This document shows positions 23,700 through 35,277 of a stretch of 64,000 bases of DNA, piece after piece. Positions within the stretch are counted from its first letter, which is position 1; every line of letters begins with the position of its first letter. The translations under genes were made by a program, and so were the position numbers. The notes beneath the pieces are model-generated. The model ran no database searches and was not told the DNA's origin. It was given only the letters and a program-made list of their open reading frames with translations. Where the stretch lies: assembly GCA_039707465.1 (NCBI GenBank), contig CM077658.1, positions 16,283,574-16,347,573 of the forward strand, given 5' to 3'. The stretch is from Rhabdophis nuchalis (taxonomy: Eukaryota > Chordata > Lepidosauria > Squamata > Natricidae).

Positions 23700-24200
23700 C
23701 ATCCTCTGGTAGAGATGAATGGTAGAGCTACCAACCTGCCTTCCATTGAGGACCTGTACACTACACAAGTCAAAAAGAGGGCTGTGAAAATATCTACAGA
23801 CCCCTCACATCCTGGACGTAAATTGTTTCGATGCTATAGGGCACCGCACACCAGAACAACTAGACACAAAGATAGTTTTTTACTGAATGCCTTTACTCTG
23901 CTAAACAACTAATTTCCACAACATTCAAATAATTGACTAAGGCTGCATCATTATTCTTCTTCTCTTCCTTACTAGTATCTATCTCTCCCCACTTATGACT
24001 ATAACCATGTTGCTTGTATTGTTCAATTTATATTGTTTTTATTTGTTTCCTAATACGATTTGATAGCTTATTAGTAACCTTGACTATCACTAAGTGTTGT
24101 ATCTTTTTATTCTTGATGAATGCATTTTATTCTCCTTCTGTACACTGAGAGCATCTGCACCAAAGACAAGTTCCTTGTGTGTCCAATCACACTTGGCAAA
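23700..24200 (+). pseudogene. LINE 3' fragment (CR1 group, clade unsure)
   Basis: A short frame at 23715-23912 ends with LPSIEDLYTTQVKKRAVKI, STDPSHPGRKLF and TRTTRHKDSFLLNAFTLLNN. The pattern DPSHP...TRTTRxxDSFxxxAxxLLN is the usual last block of reverse transcriptase polyproteins in several CR1-group and Rex-type LINEs. A 3' untranslated region follows, ending CCTTGTGTGTCCAATCACAC and a pentamer tail. The catalytic part is absent. The same 3' end is found inverted at 12676-12780. Confidence 0.65.
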
Positions 24201-24230
24201 TATTCTATTCTATTCTATTCTATTCTATTC
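24201..24230. repeat. TATTC pentamer tail of a LINE
   Basis: Six perfect TATTC units at the 3' terminus of the LINE fragment at 23700-24200, consistent with a tail-derived microsatellite. Confidence 0.95.
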
Positions 24231-24748
24231 TGAGAGGAAAGTCTCAACACTGCACAAAACTTCACAACAACTTTGCTAAAAAACCTTAATAAAGAAGAGT
24301 ACTCCACCTTCTGAACCAACTTGTTCTCTGGTTTGCATCTTTAAGAACTTCTTGCTAATCTTTAGCTTAATGTGCTTTTAATTTAAGGACAATGGTTCTG
24401 GTCCAATTTTCTGCTCCTTCATTCTTGCATGATGGCTCTTCAAATATCTAGAAATGACTTTCATCTCAAAATAGTGGAGAAGCATTTCCTCCAAGTAATC
24501 TAAGCTGAGCTGAAGCCCAAATCCCAATAGAAACAGAACAGACAGTTTTACTTAATTGATATTCTTGTTCCAAAGACTAAAAATCAAACGTATGATTTAG
24601 GGATCCAGAATCAAACGCAGAATGAAGTCGTAATAAAAGAAGTCATGGGAGAAACTAAACGTTTAAACCATTGAATACCAAACACAATAGAATAGGAGTT
24701 GCAATGAGACCAGAAGAATTGTCACAGCAAAGAAAGGGATGAAAGCCA
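24231..24748. other. Non-coding stretch
   Basis: No recognised element between the LINE tail and the SINE at 24749. Confidence 0.4.
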
Positions 24749-25065
<317 letters not shown>

Positions 25066-25266
25066 TCTTCAATTTGCATTTATACAAAAACAAATTACTG
25101 CCAATATCAACTGGAAATAATTTCCATAAAACTTCTGAACTTTCTCTTTCTCTAATAAGTTTAAGAAGCACTGGTTTCTTTTGCTTTGTTTTTGACAATG
25201 TCCCTTTATCTGCCACTATTGACAGTTTCACAGCTCAAGTGCATCTGGAGTTATAATTGCAGTTTA

Positions 25267-25291
25267 AATATATATATATATATATATATAT
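25267..25291. repeat. TA microsatellite
   Basis: Twelve TA units in an AT-rich context. Confidence 0.9.
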
Positions 25292-26379
25292 GAAGGTCTG
25301 AAATTAAAATTAAAATCATAGAATGTAAAATTCTAGGATTAGCATTCCGCCTAACAAATGTTTCATTTGGTAGAAACCCTACTGGAAAGACATATACTGT
25401 ATGTCAGAGCCAAAAGCTAGTGACTAATTTATTCCCAAATTAGTCTGTCCATTTTCAAGGCAAAATAGATCAGTAGGTGATTTTTTTTTTCAGGACTGTT
25501 TGAGATGAATTGTCTCACATAGCAACCATTTAAATAACCCACAATAACCCTAAGCAATTCAGGACTTTGCGGGGAAATTAAACAGCAGCAGGACATTATA
25601 TTGGCAGAGTGTATCTACATAAGAAAAGTTAAGAACATGGCAAACTTCACTTTGTTCAGAAGGAAAGCAGATTTAAAATAACCAAAGCAAACCACACAGT
25701 TTTAATTGATAGAGCATTTGAAATTCGCTTTATAGGTAGCTCCACATTCATTACACACAATGGACTATATATCCCACAAACAAAACACACTAGAACTTTA
25801 ATTTCTTTGCACAAACTGGCCACTACAAATTTCCTCAGCTATATCTGTTGCTAAGCAATGTGGAAATAGGACTACTAATTAGGACCGCATTCTAAATCAC
25901 CTTTGATTTTAGACTTATTTGTCCTTCATACTCCAAAACACTCAGACCCCTTCCTTTTCACAGAGAGGGGCCAAGGCTGGGTGTTCGAGGCAGACACACC
26001 TAGCAGGGGTCATTCATTACCAAACTGGGGTCATATTTGATATGTCTGTGCCAACTAAGGAGTAGGTCATAAATCCAGGAATGGCTGGGTTGCATAGGGT
26101 TAAATAAATAATGAATTTTAACAGATACCTGTGCAGTTGGAGATGGCTAATACAAGGTGTGCATGTATGCTATATGATGAATGGAATTATCCTAGAAAAG
26201 ATATTTTCAAAGGGCAGAATAAAGACTTACGTAGAAAGTTTGAAAATAGAAGAATATGATAATTCAATGGAGATTGTAAAAGCAGTAGGGCCAGTTCTAA
26301 CTTTTTGAACTTTCATGAGTATTGATGTATAATTCTCTCTCTTGAACTTTCATGAGCTTTCTCTAATTGTCCATCCTGC
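25292..26379. other. Non-coding stretch
   Basis: No recognised element. A 65-codon frame at 26111-26308 has no recognised domain and is taken as chance. Confidence 0.4.
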
Positions 26380-26475
26380 CTTTCTTTCTTTTTCTTTCTT
26401 TCTTTCTTTCCTTTCTTTCTTTCTTTCCTTTCTTTCTTTCTTTTTCTCTTTCTTTCTTCCTTCCTTCCTTCCTTT
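26380..26475. repeat. Imperfect TTTC array
   Basis: Tetramer TTTC units with CTT and TTCC variants, ending in four TTCC units. Confidence 0.93.
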
Positions 26476-26937
26476 TATTTCTTAATACAGAAACAACACC
26501 ATTATTTCCCTAGTACATATATCATATGTCACTGGTTTGAGTCACTCTTACAAGATTCGCCAATTAATTGTTTGAAAGGAAGCATATGAGCAGCATGTAG
26601 AATCTCTTGCTATTGGGGGGGATTGGAGTATAATGGAAGAGCTTCTGAACTCCAACTGACAGCACCCTTCACTCTTTATCAACATTGCTGAAGCTTAAGG
26701 GAGTTATAGTTCAGCAGGTCTGGCCGCTATGCTACCTGGGCACTCACTACTGTCAGGTGAGAACAATCAGGATCACACATTGCATTCCAGTTAAGATAAT
26801 TTATTGTTCATTACTATGCAAAATAAAATCTAGTAACATAGATTCTTAAATGTACTAATAGTTAGCACTAAATTGGTGCTAGATAAAGAGTCAATGAAAT
26901 TGAGGGTGGGTGGATTTAGACCATTTGTGGGAATGTA

Positions 26938-27270
26938 ACAGCTCATGTCTCTCCTGGTCCTTCTCTTCGCTAGACTAACCATGCCCAGTTTCTGCAACTG
27001 TTCGTCATATGTTTGAGCCTCCAGTCTTCTAATCCTCTTGGTTGCTCTTCTCTGAACTCTTTCTAGAGTCGCAACATCTTTTTTTATAGTGTGGTGACCA
27101 AAACTGGGTGCAGCATTTTAGGTGTGGTCTTACTAAGGCTTTATAGAGTGTCAGTAGTACCTCTGTTGATCTTGTTTGTATCCCTCTGTTAATGCAGCTT
27201 AGGATTGCATTGGCTTTAACATGAAGCTCTATGCTTTTCGTTAACACATCCATCAACCTGTATTTTTCAA
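26938..27270 (-). mobile_element. CR1 LINE fragment
   Basis: Minus-strand CR1 coding region. The reverse reading gives KANAILSCINRGIQTRSTE, LYKALVRPHLKCCTQFWSP, then the start of the RVQRRATK block. It is shifted 5' relative to most copies here and lacks the 3' tail. Stops interrupt the frame. Confidence 0.82.
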
Positions 27271-28275
27271 AACCACCAGCTGACCGGTGGTTTCCCCCAC
27301 CTGTGTTCCAACAAAACTGCATGCAAAAGAGAACAGATAGGTTCTCATTTATTTCATTTATTTCATTTTGTCATTCTCCTACTTAAAAGAATGCAAAAGG
27401 GTTCCTCTCCATGCAACTCAGCAGGCGTTCCCTTGTTTTAAAGGATAATACATCTCTAGAATGAGGAGGTAACTTCACAACAGACAATGCTGGCCTGACT
27501 TCATGATGGCAAAGATGCACTGAGTAGAAGGTAAACTAAGAGGAAAGCAAGTAAAAAAAAGTCTGGATGGGGGGAAAAATTGTCTCGTGACATTCCTCAT
27601 CAAGAAGACCATCTCAAAATCTACTTTGAAAAGTCCCTAAATTAGGCTGTTCACGGTAATTGTATCATCCATTCTAAAGTAAGATTCTATTAGTTACCCC
27701 CTTGCTTTTAACCAAACAAAAACTCTATTAACGTGATTCACTTTCCATATATAGATATTCTACTCCGACGGCTTTAAATAGATTCTTTTTTTTCCTGGGC
27801 TTTTTCTAAAATTGCCGTTAAGCCTTTGTTTATATTTATTTTTACCTCAAGGGTGGAGTAGGCATAGGATTATTTCAGAGTTTCTGCGAAAGATTTTCAA
27901 CGAACAGAAGCCAAAAGAAAGAAAAAGCTACTTTCTATAGACAGATTGCTTTTAACCTTGCTCTCTGATCTTTACAATTAGACGCAGGGAGCCGAGAGAA
28001 GAACAAGGCTATTCTGCTGTTAATTCATCTAGCGCCTTTCCTTTGGGAGCTCTGATTATATCTCAAATTTAAGAGATTTAAAGAATTGCTGGGCAGTTCT
28101 AAGGGAAAGACAGATTTTGCTCACTCCCAAACCATTCAGAAAAATCTTCAATCCAGTGAGAACCAAACTCAATAAAGCAGGACTTGATCACTAGCGAAGC
28201 TGCCTGCCTCGACAGAAAATGTATTTCCCCAAGAAACATAGGAATAAAAAAACTACTTGACTTTGTCATATGTCT
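27271..28275. other. Non-coding AT-rich stretch
   Basis: No element end recognised. An ATTTC repeat-like run near 27341-27365 is the only simple pattern. Confidence 0.4.
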
Positions 28276-28575
28276 ATGCGGTTGTCTCAAAGGTGCTTTT
28301 TCAAAAGGCAACTGAACTTTGCTTTTCCTTGAAGACATTTTGCTTCTCATTCCAGAAGCTTCTTCAGTTCTGACGGAATGGTGGAGAATGGAAGGATTTA
28401 TATTCCTTGCAGTCATCTGGTTGTTAGCACTCATTCTGAGAGGCGTTGGAGGTTTTATCTGTGTTCTCAGGTCACCTGAATAATGCAAATGAGTGTGGAA
28501 CCTTGCTGAAAGGAGTTTTCCCAAGAAATTCTTCCCACTCCACCGTTCAGTCAGAACTGAAGAAACATCATCAAG
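28276..28575 (-). repeat. Foldback-type interspersed repeat, copy 2
   Basis: Begins CAAAGGTGCTTTTTCAAAAG and contains AGAAGCTTCTTCAGTTCTGA, TATATTCCTTGCAGTCATC, and near the right edge CAGTCAGAACTGAAGAAAC, the inverse of the left block. The inverted arms place it with copies 16428 and 53194. Chance frames of 161 and 101 codons overlap it. Confidence 0.65.
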
Positions 28576-28659
28576 GCAAAACAAAGTTCAACCATGAGAT
28601 GGATGACTCCATAGACATTTGTCTGTGCAAGTTGTACTTCTGGTTGCTTATTACTCCAT

Positions 28660-29131
28660 TTATTTATTTATTTTTATTTTATTTTATTTATATACCGCCC
28701 TCTCTCCCGATTTGGGACTCAGGGCGGTGCACAGGGATAATAAAAAGATAAAATACATATAAATCAATTAAATAGATTTAAGATTAAATTAAATAGGGTT
28801 GACCTGTGCTAAAATAATTTAAGACCCTATTAAAACAATGATAAAAACAAACAATGCCAGGCCGGCCACATGAAAAAAGTAGGTCTTTAATGCTCGACGG
28901 AAGAGGTGAAGGTCCATGATAGTACGCAGGTCGGGGGGCAGGTCGTTCCAGAGGGCTGGACCTGCCACAGAGAAGGCTCTTCCCCTGGGAGTCGCCAGCC
29001 GGCATTGTCCAGCGGACGGCACCCTGAGGAGGTCCTCCCTGTGGGAGCGGACAGGTCGGATGGAGGTATGTGGCAGGAGGCGGTTCTGCAAATAGCCAGG
29101 ACCCATGCCATGGAGCGCTTTGAAGATGGTC
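28660..29131 (-). mobile_element. L2-type LINE 3' fragment with 7-bp target duplication
   Basis: Minus-strand copy whose tail (AAATAAATAAA on its own strand, preceded by the GGGCGGTATATAAATAAAAT block) lies at 28660. ACTCCAT occurs at 28653-28659 and 29132-29138, a plausible target duplication. The sequence is the same family as the long frame at 47830, sharing CCGCCC...GAGAGGGCGG near the 3' end. Confidence 0.85.
28819..29131 (-). pseudogene. L2 ORF2 C-terminal remnant
   Basis: Open for about 105 codons of element sequence. It matches the last part of the 897-codon frame: FKALHGMGPGYLQNRLLPHT, RPVRSHREDLLRVPSAG, then ATPRGRAFSVAGPALWNDLP and PDLRTIMDLHLFRRALKT. The stop seen after AGLE in the long copy is read through here into 3' untranslated sequence. 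It carries no catalytic domain. Confidence 0.85.
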
Positions 29132-29184
29132 ACTCCATGATAACTATCCTTTATCAATGGGGAAGCATTTTTAACAACCTAAAC

Positions 29185-29305
29185 TAAGTTACTAACTTAG
29201 CAACTGCAGTGATGCACTTAACAATTGTGCCAAGAACATGGGTAAATACTTAACAACAGAAATTTTGGGCTCAAATGTGATTGCATGTCAAAGGCTACCT
29301 CTTTA
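29185..29305 (-). mobile_element. MITE fragment, same family as 15434
   Basis: In reverse orientation it shows CACATTTGAGCCCAAAATTTC, GTTGTTAAGTATTTACCC and GTTAAGTGCATCACTGCAGT, the pattern of the left half of the 15434 family. Both ends are decayed. Confidence 0.5.
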
Positions 29306-30101
29306 TTGAAGTCGTACTAAGCACCTCCAACCCCAGCCAACCATAAACAGCTCTAGAAGGACTAGTTTAAAAAACAAACAAACTTGTGGTATTGGGATGA
29401 CAGAACCATCAAAACAGGCACTGTGGAATTTCAGCTCCAGTACCTAATAATACTATTTCCCACTTATTAATTCAATGCAAGAATTCTGATTTTCACATTG
29501 ATGAAATATAAGCATATTACTGCTTGCATTTTTTTAAAAAAAAAGAAATCTTCTTGTGGGTGGTTGTAAAGCACTTTTTTTTTCCATTTTAGTTCCCATT
29601 GTTTTAATTTTATTCTATTTCCACATGTGTTCTTCCAGAGTAGCACAGTTATCAGAAACATCTGGGGTGCCCATGCTGTATAGCAGGTCAGCTCTGCTTC
29701 CACTCTAACTGCCTGTCTTTATTAATGAATTGAGCTTCAGTTTGCTGGGGAGACATTCTTGGGACACTTTAGAAGGACCCAGGTTACATCCAGTAGGAAA
29801 CCCCTCCCTCTAAGCACTGGCACCAATAAAGGCTGCATGCATTTATAGGGCAAGGCCCTCCTGTCTTCTGAACCACAACATGGAAAGTTTAACTGGTGCA
29901 GAAATAGGAACATGAGTTTTGGGGAAAGGCAGAAGTTCAAGCAAATTGGGAAGGGTCCCATATGTTTGCTGTTTAAAAGGAGGTAGGGGGGGAATTGCTA
30001 ACGTACAAGCTGTTAAAGAAATGCCAAACCAGAACATGGACTCATCTGATCCAAACACCCTCAGAAAAGAAGGCTTTTCAATTAACACTGTTGGAGTTGA
30101 C
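29306..30101. other. Non-coding stretch
   Basis: No element end or domain-bearing frame recognised. A few overlapping minus-strand frames at 29737-30088 lack any recognisable domain. Confidence 0.4.
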
Positions 30102-30116
30102 TAGACCAGCGAGATA

Positions 30117-30450
30117 AAAAGGGAAAGGTTCCCCTCGCACATCTGTGCTAGTCGTTCTTGACTCTAGGGGGTGGTGCTCATCTCCATTTCCAAGCCAAAG
30201 AGCGAGCGCTGTCTGAAGACGTCTCCGTGGTCATGTGGCCGACATGACTCAACACCGAAGGCGCACGGAACGCTGTTAACTTCCCATCAAAGTGGTCCCT
30301 ATTTTTCTACTTGCATTTTTACGTGCTTTCGAACTGCTAGGTTGGCAGAAGCTGGGACAAGTGATAGGAGCTCACTCCGTTATGCAGCGCTAGGGATTTG
30401 AACCACCGAACTGCCGATCTTTCTGATCAGCATCTTAGCCACTGAGCCAT
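30117..30450 (-). mobile_element. Sauria SINE with 15-bp target duplication
   Basis: Full-length copy in reverse orientation: tail block GGTTCCCCTCGCACATCTGT at the left, tRNA-like head (ATGGCTCAGTGGCTAAGATG on its own strand) at the right. The flanks TAGACCAGCGAGATA (30102-30116) and TAGACCAGAAAGATA (30451-30465) match at 13 of 15 positions. Confidence 0.92.
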
Positions 30451-30465
30451 TAGACCAGAAAGATA

Positions 30466-31428
30466 GACTGTTTTAAAACGTTTCTCTCTGGAAGGCTGGG
30501 AAAAATAACACTTAAACTACAATCTAAAGTAGCGGTCTAATGAAGGAATCCTCCCTTTTTATTCTCTGGATCATGTAATACGATCAAATCCTAACTCTGA
30601 GCAGAACTCAGAATGTAGACTGTTCTGAGCATATTGGACTCCCATTTGGCACTAAACCATGGTTTGGTGCACAAATCATAGTTGGTGGGGTTCATGCACG
30701 TTTCGAAGTTATAAACTTCCGCTTAGAAAACCGCAGTGGGCAGATTGCACAGCATACTGATCCAAAATTAAATAAAACTACATTATGCTTTAGTGTGATA
30801 TCTGAACTAAACTTCAACTCATACCAAAAGAGCTGCTGTTTCCCTCAATCTGGTGCTGGATGGCGCAGATCTGAATGTGCAAATTAATCTTTAGCCCCTT
30901 ATGACAACTTGTTGTCAAGTTTTACGCTACAAAAAGAATGAAGCGCCGTTTGGAATAACTTAAGGATACTGTCCAGGTTTCTAGGAAGAAGTTGGAACAC
31001 GGTGACCCCCAAGAAGAAAACAGAACAAAGGCTATGTCTGAGCTCGTTGTGACTGGTTTGAGTTTCAAGAGCCATCCGCAGCTAGAAAAAAATAATAAAA
31101 ATAAAAATAAAAACAAGACAGTATAATGTAAAAAGTTGCACAGAGTTCCCTCTTTTGGAAACAATTTGTCTGTACATAAAACAGACAAAAGAGGGATCAG
31201 GAAATCGAGCTGTAAGGTCTGTAGGTATAAACGCAAACAGCTTCACTGGAGGTTTTTTTCCCCCGTTCTTTCAGAGACGCCCAAGATTGATTCAGGGAAC
31301 AATTATGGCAAGGAAACGTCATGAGATTTTTGTCACTGATCTTTTCCATGCAAAGTCAGCATGCATGTGTGTTCAATTCCAAGGACACAATTGAAGACCG
31401 ATGTGGAGAAAATCCGAAGTGCAAAAAT
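30466..31428. other. Non-coding stretch
   Basis: No recognised element. A minus-strand 104-codon frame at 30922-31236 is leucine- and phenylalanine-rich because of AAT/AAAAT runs near 31085-31115 and is taken as chance. Confidence 0.4.
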
Positions 31429-31430
31429 GA

Positions 31431-31497
<67 letters not shown>
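31429..31497. repeat. GAAA tetramer array
   Basis: About 17 perfect units, a purine-only tract. The lysine/glutamate-rich and serine/phenylalanine-rich frames across it are artefacts. Confidence 0.97.
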
Positions 31498-31799
31498 CCT
31501 CCAACCACTGAGTATCCCCCGATTCCCATATGAAGGAATGTCTGTGTAATCATAGTTACACTAAGCAAAGAGTTATTATACAATTAGCCGCTGGTAGCTG
31601 GCAAAATGGGACCAATGATACGCCACTGTGCGTATCGAGGAAGGAGTGACAACTTCACTTAAGCCCGAAGTACCAAGTTCAGCCAAACTTGCTTTGCAGA
31701 ACAGATATTTCACATTGTATTGAAGTGAGAGTCATTCTAGTCTTTCCTCCAAAATCACAAAATCAGAAGCTCGGTTGTTTTCCAGAGGAAGGACTAGGG

Positions 31800-32177
31800 C
31801 AGCGGTGGGCTTCAAAAATTTTACCAAGGAGGTTGTCTGTCTGGTTGCTGGGTGGGCATGGCCATGATGAGCATAGCCTAGTTGGTTTCCTGAACCATCA
31901 CAGGGGTATTTTTGCCCTCCCTGGGCTCCAGAGGCTTTTCTTGAGTCTCTGGGAGGGCAAGAAAAGTCTTCCCAGGCTCCAGAGCCCCTCCGGAGGCTGG
32001 AAACAGACCCGTTTCTGGTGTTCCCAAACTTCCTTACTGGATCCAAAACAGGCCGTGTGGGGACTCCTGGGAGGGGTGAGGTGGGTGCGGCCAGCCAGGC
32101 GTGGGATTTGGGGGTTCTCTGAACTACACAGAATCTTAGTTAGAGGTTCCCCCCAAGCCCCCAGCAACCCACACCTG
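31800..32177. mobile_element. hAT-like MITE, family D, with 8-bp target duplication
   Basis: 378 bp. The left end is CAGCGGTGGGCTTC and the right end AGCAACCCACACCTG, imperfect inverted repeats. The flanks GACTAGGG (31792-31799) and AACTAGGG (32178-32185) match at 7 of 8. The GC-rich interior shares GGCTCCAGAGGCTTT and GGAGGCTGGAAA with other copies. A 164-codon frame at 31689-32183 crosses both element and flank and is a chance frame. Confidence 0.8.
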
Positions 32178-32185
32178 AACTAGGG

Positions 32186-32690
32186 TGAGGATGATCCAAT
32201 CTTGACACGACGATTATTGGAATGAATGAAATGGGAATTTATCCTGGGCTATTTCTTTTCAAACACTATTGTGCTGATCAGCACTTCTAACTCAGCAGTG
32301 AATCAACATTCATTTGTAAGAGAAATTGTTATCCACTTGATCACATGAATGATTTAACAAGGGCTGGAAGGACTGGAGGCATAACAAGCAATTGGGGAGG
32401 GGGAGGATGCATTTGGAGAATTAAAGAATCCGAATAAATTGCTATATATTTAAAATAGAATATTTAAAGGTGATTAGCTTTGATTAAAACCTTAAAAAAA
32501 TTTTAAAAACTTTTATAATGTATATATATATCTTAAAGTTATCCTGCTCTCAACCATCATACTTCTAAAACACAATAGTTTCTTCGATTGGAGCAGGAAA
32601 ATGTGTGAAGGATGGACAACTCCTGCCAACTTTGCTATAACCTTTTCAGATGTGTCTCTAGTTCAAAAATCTTACTATCCACAAATTTTA
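32186..32690. other. Non-coding AT-rich stretch
   Basis: No recognised element. A short TATATA run lies near 32520-32530. Confidence 0.4.
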
Positions 32691-33218
32691 GAACAGAACA
32701 GAATAACAGAGTTGGAAGGGACCTTGGAGGTCTTCTAGTCCAACCCCCTGCTATACCACTTCAGACAAATGGTTATCCAGCATCTTAAAAACTTCTAATG
32801 TTGGAGCAGTCACAACTTCCGGAGGCAATTTGTTCCACTGATTAATCGTTCTCACTGTCAGGAAATTTCTCCTTAGTTCTAAGTTGCTTCTCTCCTTGAT
32901 TAGTTCCCACCCATTGCTTCTTGTCCTACCCCTCAGGTGCTTTGGAGAAGAGCTTGACTCCCTCTTCTTTGTGGCAGCCTCTGAGATATTGGAAGACTGC
33001 TATCATGTCTCCCCTGGTCTTTCTTTTCATCAGACTAGACACACCCAATTCCAGCAGCCATTCTTTATATGTTTTATCCTTGAGTCCCCTAATCATTTCT
33101 TGCTCTTCTCTGCACTCTTTCTAGAGTCTCAACATATTTTTTTTCATCGTGGCAACCAACACTGGATGCAGCATTCCAAGTGTGGCCTTACCAAGGCCTT
33201 ACAAAGTGGTATTCAGTC
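32691..33218 (-). mobile_element. CR1 LINE 3' portion with pentamer-like tail
   Basis: Reverse-oriented CR1. The tail at the left (GAACAGAACAGAATAACAGAG) carries two or three degenerate AACAG/GAATA units, then GTTGGAAGGGACCTTGGAGG. The coding region runs to about 33218 (CCTTACCAAGGCCTTACAAA). Plus-strand frames of 172 and 67 codons here are antisense. Confidence 0.9.
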
Positions 33219-33508
33219 AAGAAAAAGGTTGCTTTGCCTTTGTATCATGAAACATTCGAGGAAATTGAGCTTAATTCAAACTAGAAAGATGTTCTCTTTT
33301 CAGTTCCTGTACACAATGCATCTGATAAAATTGGTTTTCCCGGCTCGATTCATAGTGCGTTGCTTGTCAAAAGAATACTTAGCCATGTCTTTTCATGGCT
33401 GAGAACTTTGACATCCCATCAGAAATTCTCTCCCACATTATCAGCTTTTGTACAGATATGTACAACGTATGCTTCTTCATCCATGTGCACATAAATACCA
33501 ATATTTTA
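33219..33508. other. Non-coding stretch
   Basis: Unique-looking sequence between the CR1 and the hairpin; nothing recognised. Confidence 0.4.
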
Positions 33509-33608
33509 GAACTTCAAATATATTATCCACTTAGCTTTCGTTAGCCTCTGCTTCTGACGATGTTGGCAGAAGCTAAAGAAAGCTAAATGGATAATATATT
33601 TTAAGTTC
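33509..33608. repeat. 100-bp near-perfect inverted repeat (hairpin)
   Basis: The left arm 33509-33551 (starting GAACTTCAAATATATTATCC) and the right arm 33566-33608 (ending ATAATATATTTTAAGTTC) are 43 bases each and pair at 39 positions, with a 14-base spacer. Pairing stops at the ends. It could be a very short MITE, a foldback repeat or the stem of a non-coding RNA. No clear target duplication flanks it. Confidence 0.88.
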
Positions 33609-34928
33609 CGGAGATCGTGATGTCTGTCTCTCCTTTTATAGCTACACCTGGAACTCGTATTTTTAGTATAGTTTGCAATATTTTAGAATAACTATATATT
33701 TCCCTTTAATTGAATTAATCGTGACTTTTGAATTTTATTTGCTAGCCTATGACCAAATAAGGATTGCTTTAATTTGATTAACCAGGAGAGGTTTCTCTAC
33801 TATGAAAACAAACACAAGTAAGCCAGAATTCAAGCACTAGTGAAAACAAGGTATATAGATATATTTGAAGTATGAGAGAATATTTTCACAGCTCCTGTTT
33901 TTAGGCCCGTTTAAGGGAGGAGACAAACTGTCATCCTTCTCTGCCCTTCGACTCAACCCAGAGATCATCCAGACAGAGACCCATTAAGATTGCTGCTGTT
34001 TTTTAGGTATGTAAAAATTCAAATCCCAGTAGAAGAAGTATGGCCAGCTGAAGAAGGCAAAAAAGCCTGAAATAGATCTATCCTGGTCTCTTAATTATTA
34101 AATCAGCCCTTAAAAATCTAACATATTTGAAGTATCCGTATAGATACTTACAGGACAAATCTGCAGGGAAAATAAAGGCAAGGACAGCCTAGCCTAAAGA
34201 TTCGATGCCGTATCTGACTGTGGAGGAAAACTCTAAGACCAAGGAACACGTTGTCAAAAAAGCAAAGTTGCACGGCACATGTTTTCACACCCAAAGACAC
34301 ATATGGCGTTCGCTGGAGCTTGCATCGTAAGGAGGAGGCGTGTGAACCCTCCTATGCAAAACATGTGTCAGAGTAATTAATCACTTTGGCCATTAGAAAC
34401 TTTCCCCCCCGCCTTTTTTTTTTTTACAAAATAAAACTGTAGAGATTGCATTTTAGTGTTTTCTATTCTTCCAAGAGGAGAATACAAGCAGCTGAATATT
34501 ATATGACTTCTCTCATTCTTTTGTGGTTGTTGCTGGGTGTGTTTTTTTTTTTAATGTTCCCATCAATGAAGGGTGCCAGTTTAATTCAGTAGCTCAGGAC
34601 TAATACTGCGAGAGCAGCCAGCTTATAACTTCTGGAGCATATTAGTTTCTACAACACCCCAGATGTTGAATGGGAAATATAGTTCTTTTTCTCAAGCATG
34701 TGACAAGTGGTAAATTTAGACATCTCTCAATTAATTCAGTAAGCTTCCATTAACATTGCAGATGGGTATCTTAATAAATTGGGGGATTCTGTCAATTTCA
34801 TTTTTGACAATTTTCTCATCTCACTGATACAAAGTCTCTTTTGCGCTGCTGCTGACAAATTCAACAGTAAAGACCACATGAATATTTGCATGCATGTTGG
34901 TGTATGAATCACTGCGTGCACTTTTGCT
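33609..34928. other. Non-coding stretch
   Basis: No recognised element or exon. T runs occur near 34415-34428 and 34541-34552. Confidence 0.4.
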
Positions 34929-35277
34929 GGCAATTTTCCTTCCTTCCTTCCTTCCTTCCTTCCTTCCTTCCTTCCTTCCTTCCTTCCCTCCCTCCCTCCC
35001 TCCCTCCCTCTCAATATATTCACTTTCATTGGCAATTTTCCTTCCTTCCTTCCTCCCTCCCTTTTCTTCCTTCCTTCTTGTCTTTCTTCCTTCCTTCCTT
35101 CCTTCCTTCCCTCCCTTCCTCCCTCGTTTCCTCCCTCCCTCTCAATATATTCACTTTCATTGGCAATTCTCCTTCCTTCCTTCCTTCCTCCCTTTTCTTC
35201 CTTCCTTCTTTTCTTTCTTTCTTCCTTCCTTCCTTCCTTTCCTTCCCTCCTCCCTCCCTCCCTCCCTCCTTCCTTCC
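34929..35277. repeat. TTCC/CCCT polypyrimidine tract with higher-order units
   Basis: Long runs of TTCC and CCCT are broken by a conserved spacer TCAATATATTCACTTTCATT followed by GGCAATTTTCC. The spacer recurs, with GGCAATT landmarks at 34929, 35031 and 35162, giving three units of about 102-131 bp. Frames of 139-212 codons spanning it are low-complexity artefacts. Confidence 0.95.

Noticed and set aside
31689..32183. 164-codon plus-strand frame
   Set aside because: It starts in flanking DNA and crosses a MITE boundary defined by an 8-bp duplication, so it cannot be a conserved gene.
34929..35277. CRISPR-like array of regular repeats and spacers
   Set aside because: The units are tetramer microsatellite blocks with a repeated spacer in a vertebrate genome; no palindromic repeat or cas gene.
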